From positions 1 to 54,317 of the forward strand of contig JAQBOA010000051.1 of assembly GCA_028288305.1 (NCBI GenBank): a stretch of DNA of 54,317 bases, read 5' to 3'. The position numbers and the translations under genes are program-made. Below, one piece after another: positions 34,543-44,115 of this stretch (within the stretch, counting starts at the first letter, position 1; each line of letters begins with the position of its first letter). The notes beneath the pieces are model-generated. The model had not been told where the DNA came from. It worked only from the letters and a program-made list of their open reading frames with translations, and did no database searches. The stretch is from Mucilaginibacter sp. (GTDB taxonomy: Bacteria; Bacteroidota; Bacteroidia; Sphingobacteriales; Sphingobacteriaceae).

Positions 34543-35988
34543 TCAATTATTTTCAGGAATTTGTAAATATTGTCCTGTTCCCTTCAGTATAAAATCTGTA
34601 ATTGGTTTTGGATTAGGCAAACTGTGGGGATGATGCTTAAAACCTGGTTTATGAATTACAGTGATATTCCCGTTTAATGCTTTTACTCTTTTTTCAAAAA
34701 GCAATGTGTTCTCTTCCGGCGATACTGCTTCATCTTCATCAGCACATAAAATTAATATAGGATATTTTCCCTTTACAATTTGTTTCACCTTATCAACAGG
34801 GCTGCCATTAAACCCAACTACCTGCTCATCTGTTGTTATATTATAATCTTTCTTAAAAGCTTCAAACATATAATCTTTTACAGTGGGTGTTTTCATACGA
34901 CCTTTTGCCCACGATGGGATATTTAAAAGAGGATTATCCACATAAACGCACGCTACCTTACTAGTATTAACTGCGGCCCAGTTAAAAACGTAAACCGCCC
35001 CCCGGCTCATACCCTCCATAACGGCTTTCTTATTTAACCCTGCATTATGTAACAGACCATAATACTTGTTCCATGCATTAATAGCCGTGTCATTTCCTAA
35101 TAGCTCTGCAACATCACAATAAACTATATGAAATCCCCGCTGCAATAAGGAAATATCTGTTTGAGGCTCGTGGCCCCAAAACCGAGCCCGCCATACCCAG
35201 GGATGACCCGGTGCAGACCATTTAGGTTTTGCAACTTTACACTCACGGCCATTAAATTTAAAATCTGCACATTCATAGCCATAAAATGAGCTTAACTTAT
35301 ATTCTGTTTTGAGGTTATGAAAGATGTTAAAAGCGATATCTTTTTTTTGAGCTATGTTTTCAAATATAGTTTGGGCCATAATTGTTGCACCTTCTTTATT
35401 TGGATGGATCTTGTCAGGTGTTATCGCTTCTTTGTCAACAAATGGAGAATGCATATCAATTACCTCAACCTTATCTTCAAAAGCGACCTGCTGAATACGG
35501 GGATTAACCTGTTTAACAATAGTGGGATCCCAAATATCAGCCGTATCCTTTACAAACGATGGCATTGCCAGCAATAATACTATACGCGGATGAGATGGTA
35601 ACTGTGTAAATGACTGAATAAATTCATGATAATCGCGTTCATAATCTTCCAGGTAAATACGGTTAATTAATTTACTGTCATTCCCGCCAAGGTCAATGAC
35701 CACAACACCAGGATTAGCAGCCAGAGCTGTTTTATATTCATTAGTTTTCCAATAAGGTGAATTCCCCTTCTTGAGCAAGGTAGTTCCGCTAACGCCGTAA
35801 TTTGTTACCTCGTAATTGTTCCCCAGCATTTTTTGGAGCTGTGCCGGGTAAGAATTTTGCTCGCGGTTGTCTATCCTGGCACCATAAGTAATACTGGCGC
35901 CTATACAAGCTACTTTTATTTTATTTTGCGCATTTGCGCTAAACTGCAAAAAAAGTAACCCGACTATGAAGAAATGCGACTTTACCAT
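34543..35988 (-). CDS. GDSL/SGNH esterase fused to an alpha/beta-hydrolase
   Basis: A 481-residue exported protein (signal ending SANAQ). Residues about 22-215 form an SGNH esterase: nucleophile Ser32 in GASITYG, GVSG near 67, GGND near 100 and DKIHPN near 215. Residues about 235-475 form a second hydrolase with the elbow GMSRGAVY (GxSxG), an acid in CADEDEAVS and KHHPHSLP holding the catalytic His. Both triads appear intact. Two esterases in one chain suggest removal of two kinds of ester (for example acetyl and another acyl) from one glycan. Middle gene of the GH92 operon. Confidence 0.88.
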   Translation of the reverse strand: MVKSHFFIVGLLFLQFSANAQNKIKVACIGASITYGARIDNREQNSYPAQLQKMLGNNYEVTNYGVSGTTLLKKGNSPYWKTNEYKTALAANPGVVVIDLGGNDSKLINRIYLEDYERDYHEFIQSFTQLPSHPRIVLLLAMPSFVKDTADIWDPTIVKQVNPRIQQVAFEDKVEVIDMHSPFVDKEAITPDKIHPNKEGATIMAQTIFENIAQKKDIAFNIFHNLKTEYKLSSFYGYECADFKFNGRECKVAKPKWSAPGHPWVWRARFWGHEPQTDISLLQRGFHIVYCDVAELLGNDTAINAWNKYYGLLHNAGLNKKAVMEGMSRGAVYVFNWAAVNTSKVACVYVDNPLLNIPSWAKGRMKTPTVKDYMFEAFKKDYNITTDEQVVGFNGSPVDKVKQIVKGKYPILILCADEDEAVSPEENTLLFEKRVKALNGNITVIHKPGFKHHPHSLPNPKPITDFILKGTGQYLQIPENN

Positions 35989-36068
35989 AACGGTTTTGTA
36001 ATTATTGATACCTAATTAAACCTTACAATTTACTCACTACTTTTAAACTATCATTCAGCCTGATATAA

Positions 36069-38318
36069 TTATTGAAGACCCCAGCTCTTATTAGGTTTCG
36101 GCCCCATCTCTAACTCAAGTTTACCGCCATCAACTAATTGCTGGTGCGTAAACCATGGCGTATTTAAAGGTTTGCCGTTGAATTTTGCACTTTGGATATA
36201 TTTATTAACAACCGAGCAGTTGTTTGCCATCACAGTAAATTGTTTACCTCCGGGCAAATCAATGGTCACATTTGTAAACAGCGGGCTACCGATAGTATAA
36301 ACAGGGATACCGGGTGTTATAGGATAAAATCCCATTGATGAAAACACAACAAAGGCCGACATACCGCCACCGTCTTCGTCGCCCGGTATGCCAAAAATAT
36401 TGTCCTTATACCAAACGTCGAGTAGAAACCGGATCCTTTTCTGTGTTTTCCATGGGGCGGTATAATTATATAGGTATGGGATATGAAAACTGGGCTCATT
36501 ACCCATTGAATATTCACCAACCAGACCGGTAGCATCAGGGAATTTGCTCCAGAATTCATATTTGCTCCGGCCAAGACCTTCACGAAACAATTGGTCGAGC
36601 TTGTCTTCAAAGGCATTTTTGCCTCCCATTAGTGTCATTAAACCTTTAACATCATATTGTACCTGCCATAAATAAGTCCACCCGTTATTTTCATCATAAT
36701 AGTTACGTCCTCCCAGGCCACCATCAAATTTTGGGTCTATATTGATCCAATTACCGTTTTCGTCTTTAGGCATAAACATCTTAACATTGCTATCCCATAA
36801 ATTTTTATAGTTTTTTGACCGTACATTAAACTTTTCTTCGTCAGCAGTATGGCCAAGTTCTTTTGCCATTATGCCTACGGCCCAGTCATCATAACTACCG
36901 CCAAGCGTAACTGCTACCGGTTGTCGTTTTTCAAAAGGATGCACTTCAGGTACATTTTCTTTTTCGTCTGGCTTCAAAGCGGGGAAATAGCCATTTTTAT
37001 AATAAAAATCATCTAATACTGTTTTGGGGCCATTTTTCCAGGGCAGCATAGTTGCCATGGTTGCATTTTTCAACATTCCCTGGTAGGCAATTTCAGTGTC
37101 AAAACCTTTAATCCCCTTACGATAATCATCCAATATCATTATTGATGAGTGAAAACCATTCATACAGGGATTATCACCAAACAGCACCGGAAAAGTAGGC
37201 ATCCAGCCGCTTTGCTGATACATGTTTATGTACGAATTAAGCATACCCTGCTCTAAAGCCGGGTTTAATATTGCTCTTAAAGGATGAAGAGCCAGGTAAG
37301 TATCCCATATCCAGTCATCAACATAAAATGGAGCGTTGGTGGTATGTATCTTTTTGTCATAACCGCTGTAGTATTTGTTATCTTCGGTTATATCAACCAT
37401 ACGCTCGTTACACCTGTATAAAGCAGTGTAAAAAGATCTTTTCTGAGCATCTGTTCCGCCGGTAACTTTTATTTGGCTTATCACTTTTTGCCATGTTTTT
37501 TCGGCATTATCCTTTACAGATTCAAAAGTATGACCCTTTATTTCTTCATTAAAATTTGCTTTAGCCTGTTCAGGGCTTATATATGATATAGCATATCTAA
37601 ACTCTACAGTATCCGGTGAGCCTTGAGGAAAACCAACCCATGCCTGTACCCTTTTACCTTTTGCCGTACTGTTGCTATTCAATTGCCCATTGGTTACTGT
37701 ACCTGTTTTACCTGCCTGGCTAAATACACCATACAGGTATACTTTTACATCATCGTGATAGGTTTCCATGCCTGTTATCACATCACCTTTATCAAAGCTC
37801 CATACACCATCGCCATCGTTATAAAGATCAAACAGCAAATTTTTATTAGCTGCACCTGCCGCAAAAGAAAACCTGAAAATTCCGGTTTTTTTACCCGGAG
37901 TAAACTCAACTGTTGTACCATCATCAACCAGGTAAGTTGAGTAATACCAGGGGCGTGTAACCTCCAGCTCGTGATCATAAGTAAGCTTTTGTTTCCAGGC
38001 TTCTTTGGATAACTGTTTAACTGAAGGTTTCAAAGCAAATACTTCACCAAGACGATGAGATACTATAGTTAACGGAAAACTTGATATCTGGTCGTCCATG
38101 TAATCATCTCTTTCAGGATACATGCGGATAAGCTGGTTGGGCAGTTGAGCGGTAGGCCGGGTAGGTTGAAGCAAAGCACCTACATTTCCAATACGAGGAT
38201 CGACATATTTAAGATTACCGCTACCTGCATTAGCAGCAGGTGTATCTTGTGCTACAAGCGTGGTTGCACAATAAAAATTAAATATTATAATTAAGAAGAA
38301 CCGTAAAAATTTATTCAT
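36069..38318 (-). CDS. GH92-family glycosidase (alpha-mannosidase type)
   Basis: A 749-residue exported enzyme (signal ending TTLVAQ). Family 92 enzymes are calcium-dependent inverting exo-alpha-mannosidases. Hallmarks seen: YVDPRIGN near the start, FYTALYRCNERMVDITEDNKYYSGYD, the general acid Glu in GNEPSFHIPYLYNYTAPW near 604 and the base aspartates in GIPGDEDGGGMSAFVVFSSMGFYPITPG near 644. Length is typical. First gene of the operon with the GDSL fusion and the DUF5703 enzyme. Mannan or N-glycan is the likely substrate class. Confidence 0.95.
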   Translation of the reverse strand: MNKFLRFFLIIIFNFYCATTLVAQDTPAANAGSGNLKYVDPRIGNVGALLQPTRPTAQLPNQLIRMYPERDDYMDDQISSFPLTIVSHRLGEVFALKPSVKQLSKEAWKQKLTYDHELEVTRPWYYSTYLVDDGTTVEFTPGKKTGIFRFSFAAGAANKNLLFDLYNDGDGVWSFDKGDVITGMETYHDDVKVYLYGVFSQAGKTGTVTNGQLNSNSTAKGKRVQAWVGFPQGSPDTVEFRYAISYISPEQAKANFNEEIKGHTFESVKDNAEKTWQKVISQIKVTGGTDAQKRSFYTALYRCNERMVDITEDNKYYSGYDKKIHTTNAPFYVDDWIWDTYLALHPLRAILNPALEQGMLNSYINMYQQSGWMPTFPVLFGDNPCMNGFHSSIMILDDYRKGIKGFDTEIAYQGMLKNATMATMLPWKNGPKTVLDDFYYKNGYFPALKPDEKENVPEVHPFEKRQPVAVTLGGSYDDWAVGIMAKELGHTADEEKFNVRSKNYKNLWDSNVKMFMPKDENGNWINIDPKFDGGLGGRNYYDENNGWTYLWQVQYDVKGLMTLMGGKNAFEDKLDQLFREGLGRSKYEFWSKFPDATGLVGEYSMGNEPSFHIPYLYNYTAPWKTQKRIRFLLDVWYKDNIFGIPGDEDGGGMSAFVVFSSMGFYPITPGIPVYTIGSPLFTNVTIDLPGGKQFTVMANNCSVVNKYIQSAKFNGKPLNTPWFTHQQLVDGGKLELEMGPKPNKSWGLQ

Positions 38319-38751
38319 GGCAGGTAAAAAAATTAATAATCTGTTATAAGGAAGTTGATGGGATTTTATATTGTATTAATATATCACCGGGGTCACCGAT
38401 ACGGGTTCCGTTTGGATGTGTTTGTGAGAAACCAATCTATGGATTTAGATATTTCAAAGGATTTTGCTGTGTGCTTGCTTTATTAAAAAAAACAAATGAG
38501 ACACAAAACAACACTAAAAAGAGTTTTCTGTTTATTAAATACATGGCTTAATTGGTTATTTAAAGGTTTATAGGATTGGTAAAACATTTAAATTATAGCC
38601 ACGAATAAAGATTATATGATTAATAAAAGATTAACTCACGCTTAATTAATAGCAATTAATAGCAATTATTATAATTTTAATAAGATTAGTTAAAATAATA
38701 CCATTAAACAGGTGAATATTTGGAGGGAATATTTTTTTGTATGACAATCTT
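38319..38751. other. Intergenic region with the GH92 promoter
   Basis: About 430 bp, no gene seen. It lies upstream of GH92 (minus strand) and downstream of the regulator gene. Very AT-rich near 38640-38700, where the short direct repeat TAATAGCAATTA occurs twice in a row (about 38646-38668). No clear terminator hairpin. Confidence 0.45.
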
Positions 38752-41325
38752 TTATTCAAGTATATCATGAAAATCTCTTTTAAAAGCTTCACCATAAATA
38801 ACTTTGTACTCTTTCATAAAGTTTTCAAAGGTATGTTTAGCTAATGAGTGTTTTCCTAACGATGATAAAGCCTTACATTTTAATATGGTGGCCTCTTCAT
38901 TTACCGGATCGAAATAAAAAATATAACCGGTTATTTCAATTAAAAGCTCAGCATCATGGACTGCATCAAGCGAATGTGCATAATGCAGATAAGTATCTAT
39001 TACTTCATTTGATATTTCAGATTTAAAACTATCGAGCCACTCATATTCATTATTCAGCAAAAAGCTCCCTCTTTGAGTAATAGTAGAAAGAAATTTAATT
39101 CTCTCTATATCCAACAGGGCCTTATCTCTCACTATGCTTAAATAATCAAAATAGTCAACATGGACATGGTTAAAATCAATATCGATCATCCAATAGCCTG
39201 TGTCTTTTGATAAACTGCAATAACTCAATCTATCAAGCAGGCTTTTTAATTTAGCTATGTTCACAGACCTGTTATTACGTGCGCTTTTAGCATCTTTATC
39301 AAACCATAATATTTCATTCAACTTCTCGGAACTTAAACCCCGTCCGCGTTTTACAGAATATAGAAGGATAATCAAAAAAAGTTCTTTTATAAGAGGTGTA
39401 AAATATTTGGTAATATCGACTTCTTCTGCATCAAATACCTGCAGATCGCCAAAAAGGAAAATGGAATTCTTAAAGGGGCCCCCGCTGTTATATACTTTTA
39501 CTTTATTTGTTATTCCAGATGCTTCAATATCATGTTGAACTCCATGTATTGCTGTTTGCTGAGGTAAAATGGCGTTATATGTTTTGCGTCGTTTTATGTA
39601 TATCAACGTTATTGCCGTTGCAATCAGTAACAAACCGGTAATATAATACCAGTAATTACCTTTTTTAGCGGCTTGTATTTTAGGGCCCGATCCGTAGGGC
39701 GGAGAAAGTAAGGTATAAATATTTACCCTTGTTTGATTTGTTTCTGACCGAAGCAGTGTTACTGCAATAAACTTCTTACTTGCCTCGCAATAATATAGAT
39801 CGGCAAACGAATGCACGTCATGAAAATTATAAGGTATTGAATTGCCAACTAACGTATAATCTGGTTTTGATAATGATCCGTGTATGAGCTGAAGTGTTGA
39901 ATTATATTTATACTGCGGGAAAATAAGGCCATAATATGAATTTGAATGACTATCAATGACGAGTGAATTCGCCATTGCAAAATCATTGTCGCCATCCTTT
40001 AATGTAAACATTTTTTTAAACGTTTTATCTTTTACTGTAAAACGCATCATGTCATACATATTTTTAGGATTAAGTATCTGCTGGCCGCTTGAATTACCAT
40101 ATCCTCCTAAAATGTACACCGTATCACCTTTTTCAGTTGCACCAAGCGCAGCAAGGTAGCGTGGCATAAAAAAGTCGCCTTTGGGCGCAATATTTTCCCA
40201 TGTATGGGAATTAAAATGATATTGCTGTACGGTGTTTTTATATACCAAATGGCCATAACCTCCAAACAGGTAAAACGAAGAGTCATTTATTGATATTGAT
40301 TTGTTAAGGTGCCAAAAATCTGAAACATCACCAGCTTCAAACTTCTTATCCCAGGTATGTGTAGTTACGTTGTATTTTGCAATGAATTTTTTACTGAGAA
40401 AAAGGTAAAAATTGTATATACTGTTATCATATGGGTCAAAAACAGACTGATTACCCTGGTTAAGTATCAATTTCCCTGAAGAATAAGCAGCCCTGCTCCA
40501 TCGTGAGCTATCTGCCTGATAGCTATAAACAGAATCGGAGCCAATAACATAAACTATTTCTTTTTTAGGATCAAAAGCCACGCTGGCAACACCATTAACT
40601 TCTATCGGCTGCGCCGGCTGCCAGTCGTGATGCAACGCGGTGATCCATAGTGGATTAACCACCGCTCCATCGCTTTGCGAATATGTTTCATGTGCTGTCT
40701 GGCCAAATTCTTCATTTAAAGGCCAGTTGTATTTTAATGATCCATTATTAATGATCCTTATATCCCGCACTTTCATTGGCGGGACATCAGTAGTTTGAAA
40801 TTGCTTATAATTGTTTACGCCAAAAAGTATTTTATAACATGCATTTTTTTTTAAATGCATGTTTTTTTCAATAAATGTAATATTACCCGATTTGAAAATT
40901 ATCCTGTCGTTATCACAATCAAACTTGATGGATAACTTATTCCAACGGTTAAAAAGATTATTGGGCGCAATATCAAAAGCTGTTTTCGTCAGCTTATCAC
41001 CCACTATTAAATTAAAATGGTTTTTTAATGCCTGTGCATTATAAACCAAATCAATATTCCGATGATCATCTTCAATTATCCTGATAATATACCCAAAATA
41101 GACCGCCCGGTTGGGGTAAAAAGTCAAGTCGAATGATATTTCAAAATTATCTTTAAAACATAACGTTTTTTCAGAGCTCAGATCAAGCGAGGTTCTTTTC
41201 TCCTGCACAACCTCATGACTGTGAAAACCCAACCCATAAGATTGCCCATAGCTGTTTTGATTAAAAATAACAACTATAAAAACCCAAAAGACTATCGTTT
41301 TAAAAAAGTAACAAATCAATCTCAT
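38752..41325 (-). CDS. Transmembrane one-component regulator: LamG-like and Kelch sensor, SARP-like DNA-binding C-terminus
   Basis: An 857-residue protein. A signal/anchor (1-28) precedes a concanavalin/LamG-like region (about 45-205), then Kelch-type propeller repeats (about 235-545; e.g. SSFYLFGGYGHL, DTVYILGGYGN, EIVYVIGSDSVYSY), one membrane helix (about 557-580, YWYYITGLLLIATAITLIYI) with a basic KRRK stop, and a cytoplasmic end. That end has an OmpR-like winged helix (about 615-700; IFLFGDLQVFDAEEVDITKYFTPLIKELFLIILLY and SARNNRSVNIAKLKSLL) and a helical BTAD-like domain (720-857), as in SARP activators. The order implies a surface/periplasmic sugar sensor wired directly to DNA. It lies between GH92 and the divergent GH71/99 gene, probably regulating both. 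Confidence 0.85.
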   Translation of the reverse strand: MRLICYFFKTIVFWVFIVVIFNQNSYGQSYGLGFHSHEVVQEKRTSLDLSSEKTLCFKDNFEISFDLTFYPNRAVYFGYIIRIIEDDHRNIDLVYNAQALKNHFNLIVGDKLTKTAFDIAPNNLFNRWNKLSIKFDCDNDRIIFKSGNITFIEKNMHLKKNACYKILFGVNNYKQFQTTDVPPMKVRDIRIINNGSLKYNWPLNEEFGQTAHETYSQSDGAVVNPLWITALHHDWQPAQPIEVNGVASVAFDPKKEIVYVIGSDSVYSYQADSSRWSRAAYSSGKLILNQGNQSVFDPYDNSIYNFYLFLSKKFIAKYNVTTHTWDKKFEAGDVSDFWHLNKSISINDSSFYLFGGYGHLVYKNTVQQYHFNSHTWENIAPKGDFFMPRYLAALGATEKGDTVYILGGYGNSSGQQILNPKNMYDMMRFTVKDKTFKKMFTLKDGDNDFAMANSLVIDSHSNSYYGLIFPQYKYNSTLQLIHGSLSKPDYTLVGNSIPYNFHDVHSFADLYYCEASKKFIAVTLLRSETNQTRVNIYTLLSPPYGSGPKIQAAKKGNYWYYITGLLLIATAITLIYIKRRKTYNAILPQQTAIHGVQHDIEASGITNKVKVYNSGGPFKNSIFLFGDLQVFDAEEVDITKYFTPLIKELFLIILLYSVKRGRGLSSEKLNEILWFDKDAKSARNNRSVNIAKLKSLLDRLSYCSLSKDTGYWMIDIDFNHVHVDYFDYLSIVRDKALLDIERIKFLSTITQRGSFLLNNEYEWLDSFKSEISNEVIDTYLHYAHSLDAVHDAELLIEITGYIFYFDPVNEEATILKCKALSSLGKHSLAKHTFENFMKEYKVIYGEAFKRDFHDILE

Positions 41326-41773
41326 TATATATGGTTAACGATTATCTAAGGAAATGCGAATGCCTAAGATAATTTATTATACTGAAAATTAGGTTAATGG
41401 CTACAACATCAAACCAGATATGTGTTGCTTTTAATTTAAACCAAAATTAAGATGATAATTAACATTTACAACGTATTTAACGTGAATTGTATTTTTCACA
41501 ATATAAAGTCCGGCAAATTCTAATTTTTGTAAGCAAGTTTTATATTAAACTCCCCTTTTAAATTTACTGCATCTCAATCTATTTCTCCTTAAAAAATTCA
41601 ATTAATATATAATTAATATTTTTTTAAGTCCAGCTTATTTATTTGCTGCAGATAAGTAAACCAATTAACTCCTTATCCCGCCTGATGATAAATACAAGTT
41701 TAACACTGCTGATAAAAAAATCAGCACAAACATCCACTGTAAAAACCACACTGCTTACTCACCAATTTATAAG
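41326..41773. other. Divergent intergenic region with a 7-bp dyad
   Basis: About 450 bp between the divergent regulator gene and the GH71/99-like gene; both promoters must lie here. A dyad TGCTGAT-N6-ATCAGCA (41707-41726) is about 48 bp before the plus-strand start and could be an operator. No convincing TAnnTTTG was found. Confidence 0.45.
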
Positions 41774-43075
41774 ATGAAAATAATTAATTATTTGTTACTC
41801 GTAATTTCAATTTTATGTTTGAACCTTACTAGCAGGGCTCAAACCAAGCACAGCAAAAACACACTTTACCCTACTTACAAAGGCTTAATTATGGCCGGTT
41901 ACCAGGGATGGTTCAGTGCGGCCGGGGATGGAAGCAATTCTTCGCATTATGCATACGGAAATGAAGACCGTTCAGGAATTGATTTGTGGCCCGACGTGAG
42001 TGAATATGAAAAAACCTATCCTACACCTTTTAAACTTTCAGACGGACAACCAGCACGTTTTTTTAGCTCTGCAGATAAAAGCACGGTAGACCTTCATTTT
42101 AAATGGATGCAGCAATATGGGGTTGACGGCGTGTTTGTACAACGCTTTTTCAATGTTGCAAAAGATAAAAACAAGAAAAATAGCAGATCTTCATTTATAA
42201 TGCAAAACGCATTAGATGCCGCTTCAAAATATAAAAGGGCTATTGCTGTCATGTATGATCTTTCAGGGCTGGCAGCGTCCGGGGAAGATTGTTCTACTAT
42301 AATAGATGATTGGAAATATTTGGTAGATCAACTAAAAGTTACCAACCAGGAAGGGACACAAACCTACCTGCATTTTAATGGAAAGCCTGTTGTTGCTATT
42401 TGGGGTGTAGGCTTTCCTGACCGTCCATACAATACCAGGAATATCGGTTTGGAAAGGCTGATCGACTTTTTAAAGAATGATCCGGTTTATGGCGGTTGCT
42501 CTATTATGATCGGTGTTCCAAACTCATGGCGTACCTTAAGCGGTGATTGTAATCCAGACCCTTACCTGCATGAAGTGATTAAACAATGTGATATTGTTTT
42601 ACCCTGGAGTGTACAACGTTATTCGCCGTTGCTGCATAATGATATGAACAGGTACAGGGATGATTTAATTGCAGACATGAAATGGTGCAGGGATAACAAC
42701 CTAAGCTATGTGCCATGCGTTTATCCGGGATTTAGCTGGCATAACCTGAGCCGTCATGAATTTCCGGATGATATAAAACCGGTAGCATCAATACCCCGTA
42801 TGGGCGGGCGTTTTTACTGGCAAATGTTATCAACCGCTATGTCAACAGGGGCAAGCATGTTGTATGTAGCTATGTTTGATGAAGTAAATGAAGGCACAGC
42901 TATTTTCAAGGTAACTGACCATCCGCCTGTTAGTGCTAACCCAAATACTGCCTTTGCCGATCTTGAAGGTAAGCCATCTGATTATTACTTATGGTTAACC
43001 GGTGAAGCAGGTAAAATATTAAAGCACGAAGAACCACTTAACTTTAAATTGCCGGTTCGGAACCCTGAAAAATAA
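41774..43075 (+). CDS. Glycoside hydrolase family 71/99-like enzyme
   Basis: A 433-residue exported protein (signal ending TSRAQ). It reads as a TIM barrel of the GH71/GH99 type: LIMAGYQGWFSAAGDGS at the start, VDLHFKWMQQYGVDGVFVQRFF, RAIAVMYDLSGLA, GKPVVAIWGVGFPDR and the late catalytic-type element MFDEVNEGTAIFKV near 367. GH99 members are endo-alpha-mannosidases/mannanases; many Bacteroidota relatives are called xylosidase/arabinosidase without proof. With GH92 next door, an endo/exo pair on alpha-mannan is a fair inference. A strong terminator follows. Confidence 0.87.
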   Translation: MKIINYLLLVISILCLNLTSRAQTKHSKNTLYPTYKGLIMAGYQGWFSAAGDGSNSSHYAYGNEDRSGIDLWPDVSEYEKTYPTPFKLSDGQPARFFSSADKSTVDLHFKWMQQYGVDGVFVQRFFNVAKDKNKKNSRSSFIMQNALDAASKYKRAIAVMYDLSGLAASGEDCSTIIDDWKYLVDQLKVTNQEGTQTYLHFNGKPVVAIWGVGFPDRPYNTRNIGLERLIDFLKNDPVYGGCSIMIGVPNSWRTLSGDCNPDPYLHEVIKQCDIVLPWSVQRYSPLLHNDMNRYRDDLIADMKWCRDNNLSYVPCVYPGFSWHNLSRHEFPDDIKPVASIPRMGGRFYWQMLSTAMSTGASMLYVAMFDEVNEGTAIFKVTDHPPVSANPNTAFADLEGKPSDYYLWLTGEAGKILKHEEPLNFKLPVRNPEK

Positions 43076-43101
43076 TTGATAAAAAATAACGAAATACAAA
43101 G

Positions 43102-43128
43102 ACGCCCGGACCAAACAGATCCGGGCGT
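43102..43128 (+). terminator. Terminator of the GH71/99-like gene
   Basis: Arms ACGCCCGGA (43102-43110) and TCCGGGCGT (43120-43128), 9-nt loop, then TTTTG. It lies between convergent genes and may serve both strands, since CTTTGTATTT follows on the minus strand. Confidence 0.85.
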
Positions 43129-43170
43129 TTTGCGTTAACAACTGCTTTTAAACTGTACTAAAATGCTTTT

Positions 43171-44115
43171 TTAGTTTTGTTTGCCTGTAGGGATAACCTT
43201 TTGAATGGTACCATCAGCATTGTAATAAAGCTTGTCTACACAGATTGATCTTTCCCAATCCTGGTGAGATAGGGCGCTATTATGGTAAAACGAATACCAC
43301 TGCCCTTTATATTCAACAATTGAACCGTGGTTAGTATAGCTGTCTGTTGGGTCCATAAATATGCCCTGATAAGTCCAGGGGCCTAGGGGGCTTTTGCTGG
43401 TTGCATACCTCATTTGGTTATGTTTGCCTCCTTCATCATGATTATCTGAGTAGGACAGATAATAGATGCCGTTTCTTTTATGAACAAAGGTAGCTTCATG
43501 AAAATCCTGTAATCCTTCCATTACCTTCATTTCACCATCAATTTCAACCATGTTATCTTTAAGCTTTCCGCCCTTGCAAGTTCCGCCTCCGCCGTAATAA
43601 AAATAAGCCTGTCCGTCATCGTCAACAAACACCGCCGGATCGATCATTGATTCAAGGCCTTTTATATAGCCTTGTACCTTAAAGCCGCTTGCCGGGCTCT
43701 TGCTGGTTGCGACACCTATTTTCCAGCTGTTGTTCCATTTGGTGTCACTTGGATGGGGGAAATAGAAATAGTAAGTGCCGTTTTTATAAGCACAATCGGG
43801 CGCCCACATAAAGCCGCCTTCCGGCCTCCCCCATGAAGCCTGGCTGGCACGAAGAATTTCACCATGGTCTTTCCAGTGAACCATGTCATCGGTCGAAAAT
43901 ACATGATATTGATCCATCAGATCACATCCCCGGGCAGGTGCAATATCATGCGAAGCATATACATAAAGCCTGCCGTCGGCCCATACATGGGCTGATGGGT
44001 CTGCTGTGTACATACTGGTGATAAACGGGTTCTTTGCTAAATCCTGCGCCTGACAGCGATTGAATGACAAGGCCGACGCTGCTGACAGCAGAGATGCGAT
44101 AATTAATTTTCTCAT
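43171..44115 (-). CDS. GH43-family glycosidase
   Basis: A 314-residue exported enzyme of the five-bladed GH43 propeller family (arabinofuranosidases, xylosidases, galactosidases). Base Asp39 in YTADPSAHVW, pKa-setting Asp near 155 in MIDPAVFVDDDGQAYFYYGG and acid Glu near 205 in DFHEATFVHKRNGIYYLSYS are all in place. The ATG at 44115 (MRKLIIASLLSAAS...) gives a proper signal peptide; an in-frame ATG 16 codons upstream adds only polar residues. It converges on the GH71/99-like gene. Substrate cannot be fixed without subfamily placement. Confidence 0.93.
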   Translation of the reverse strand: MRKLIIASLLSAASALSFNRCQAQDLAKNPFITSMYTADPSAHVWADGRLYVYASHDIAPARGCDLMDQYHVFSTDDMVHWKDHGEILRASQASWGRPEGGFMWAPDCAYKNGTYYFYFPHPSDTKWNNSWKIGVATSKSPASGFKVQGYIKGLESMIDPAVFVDDDGQAYFYYGGGGTCKGGKLKDNMVEIDGEMKVMEGLQDFHEATFVHKRNGIYYLSYSDNHDEGGKHNQMRYATSKSPLGPWTYQGIFMDPTDSYTNHGSIVEYKGQWYSFYHNSALSHQDWERSICVDKLYYNADGTIQKVIPTGKQN

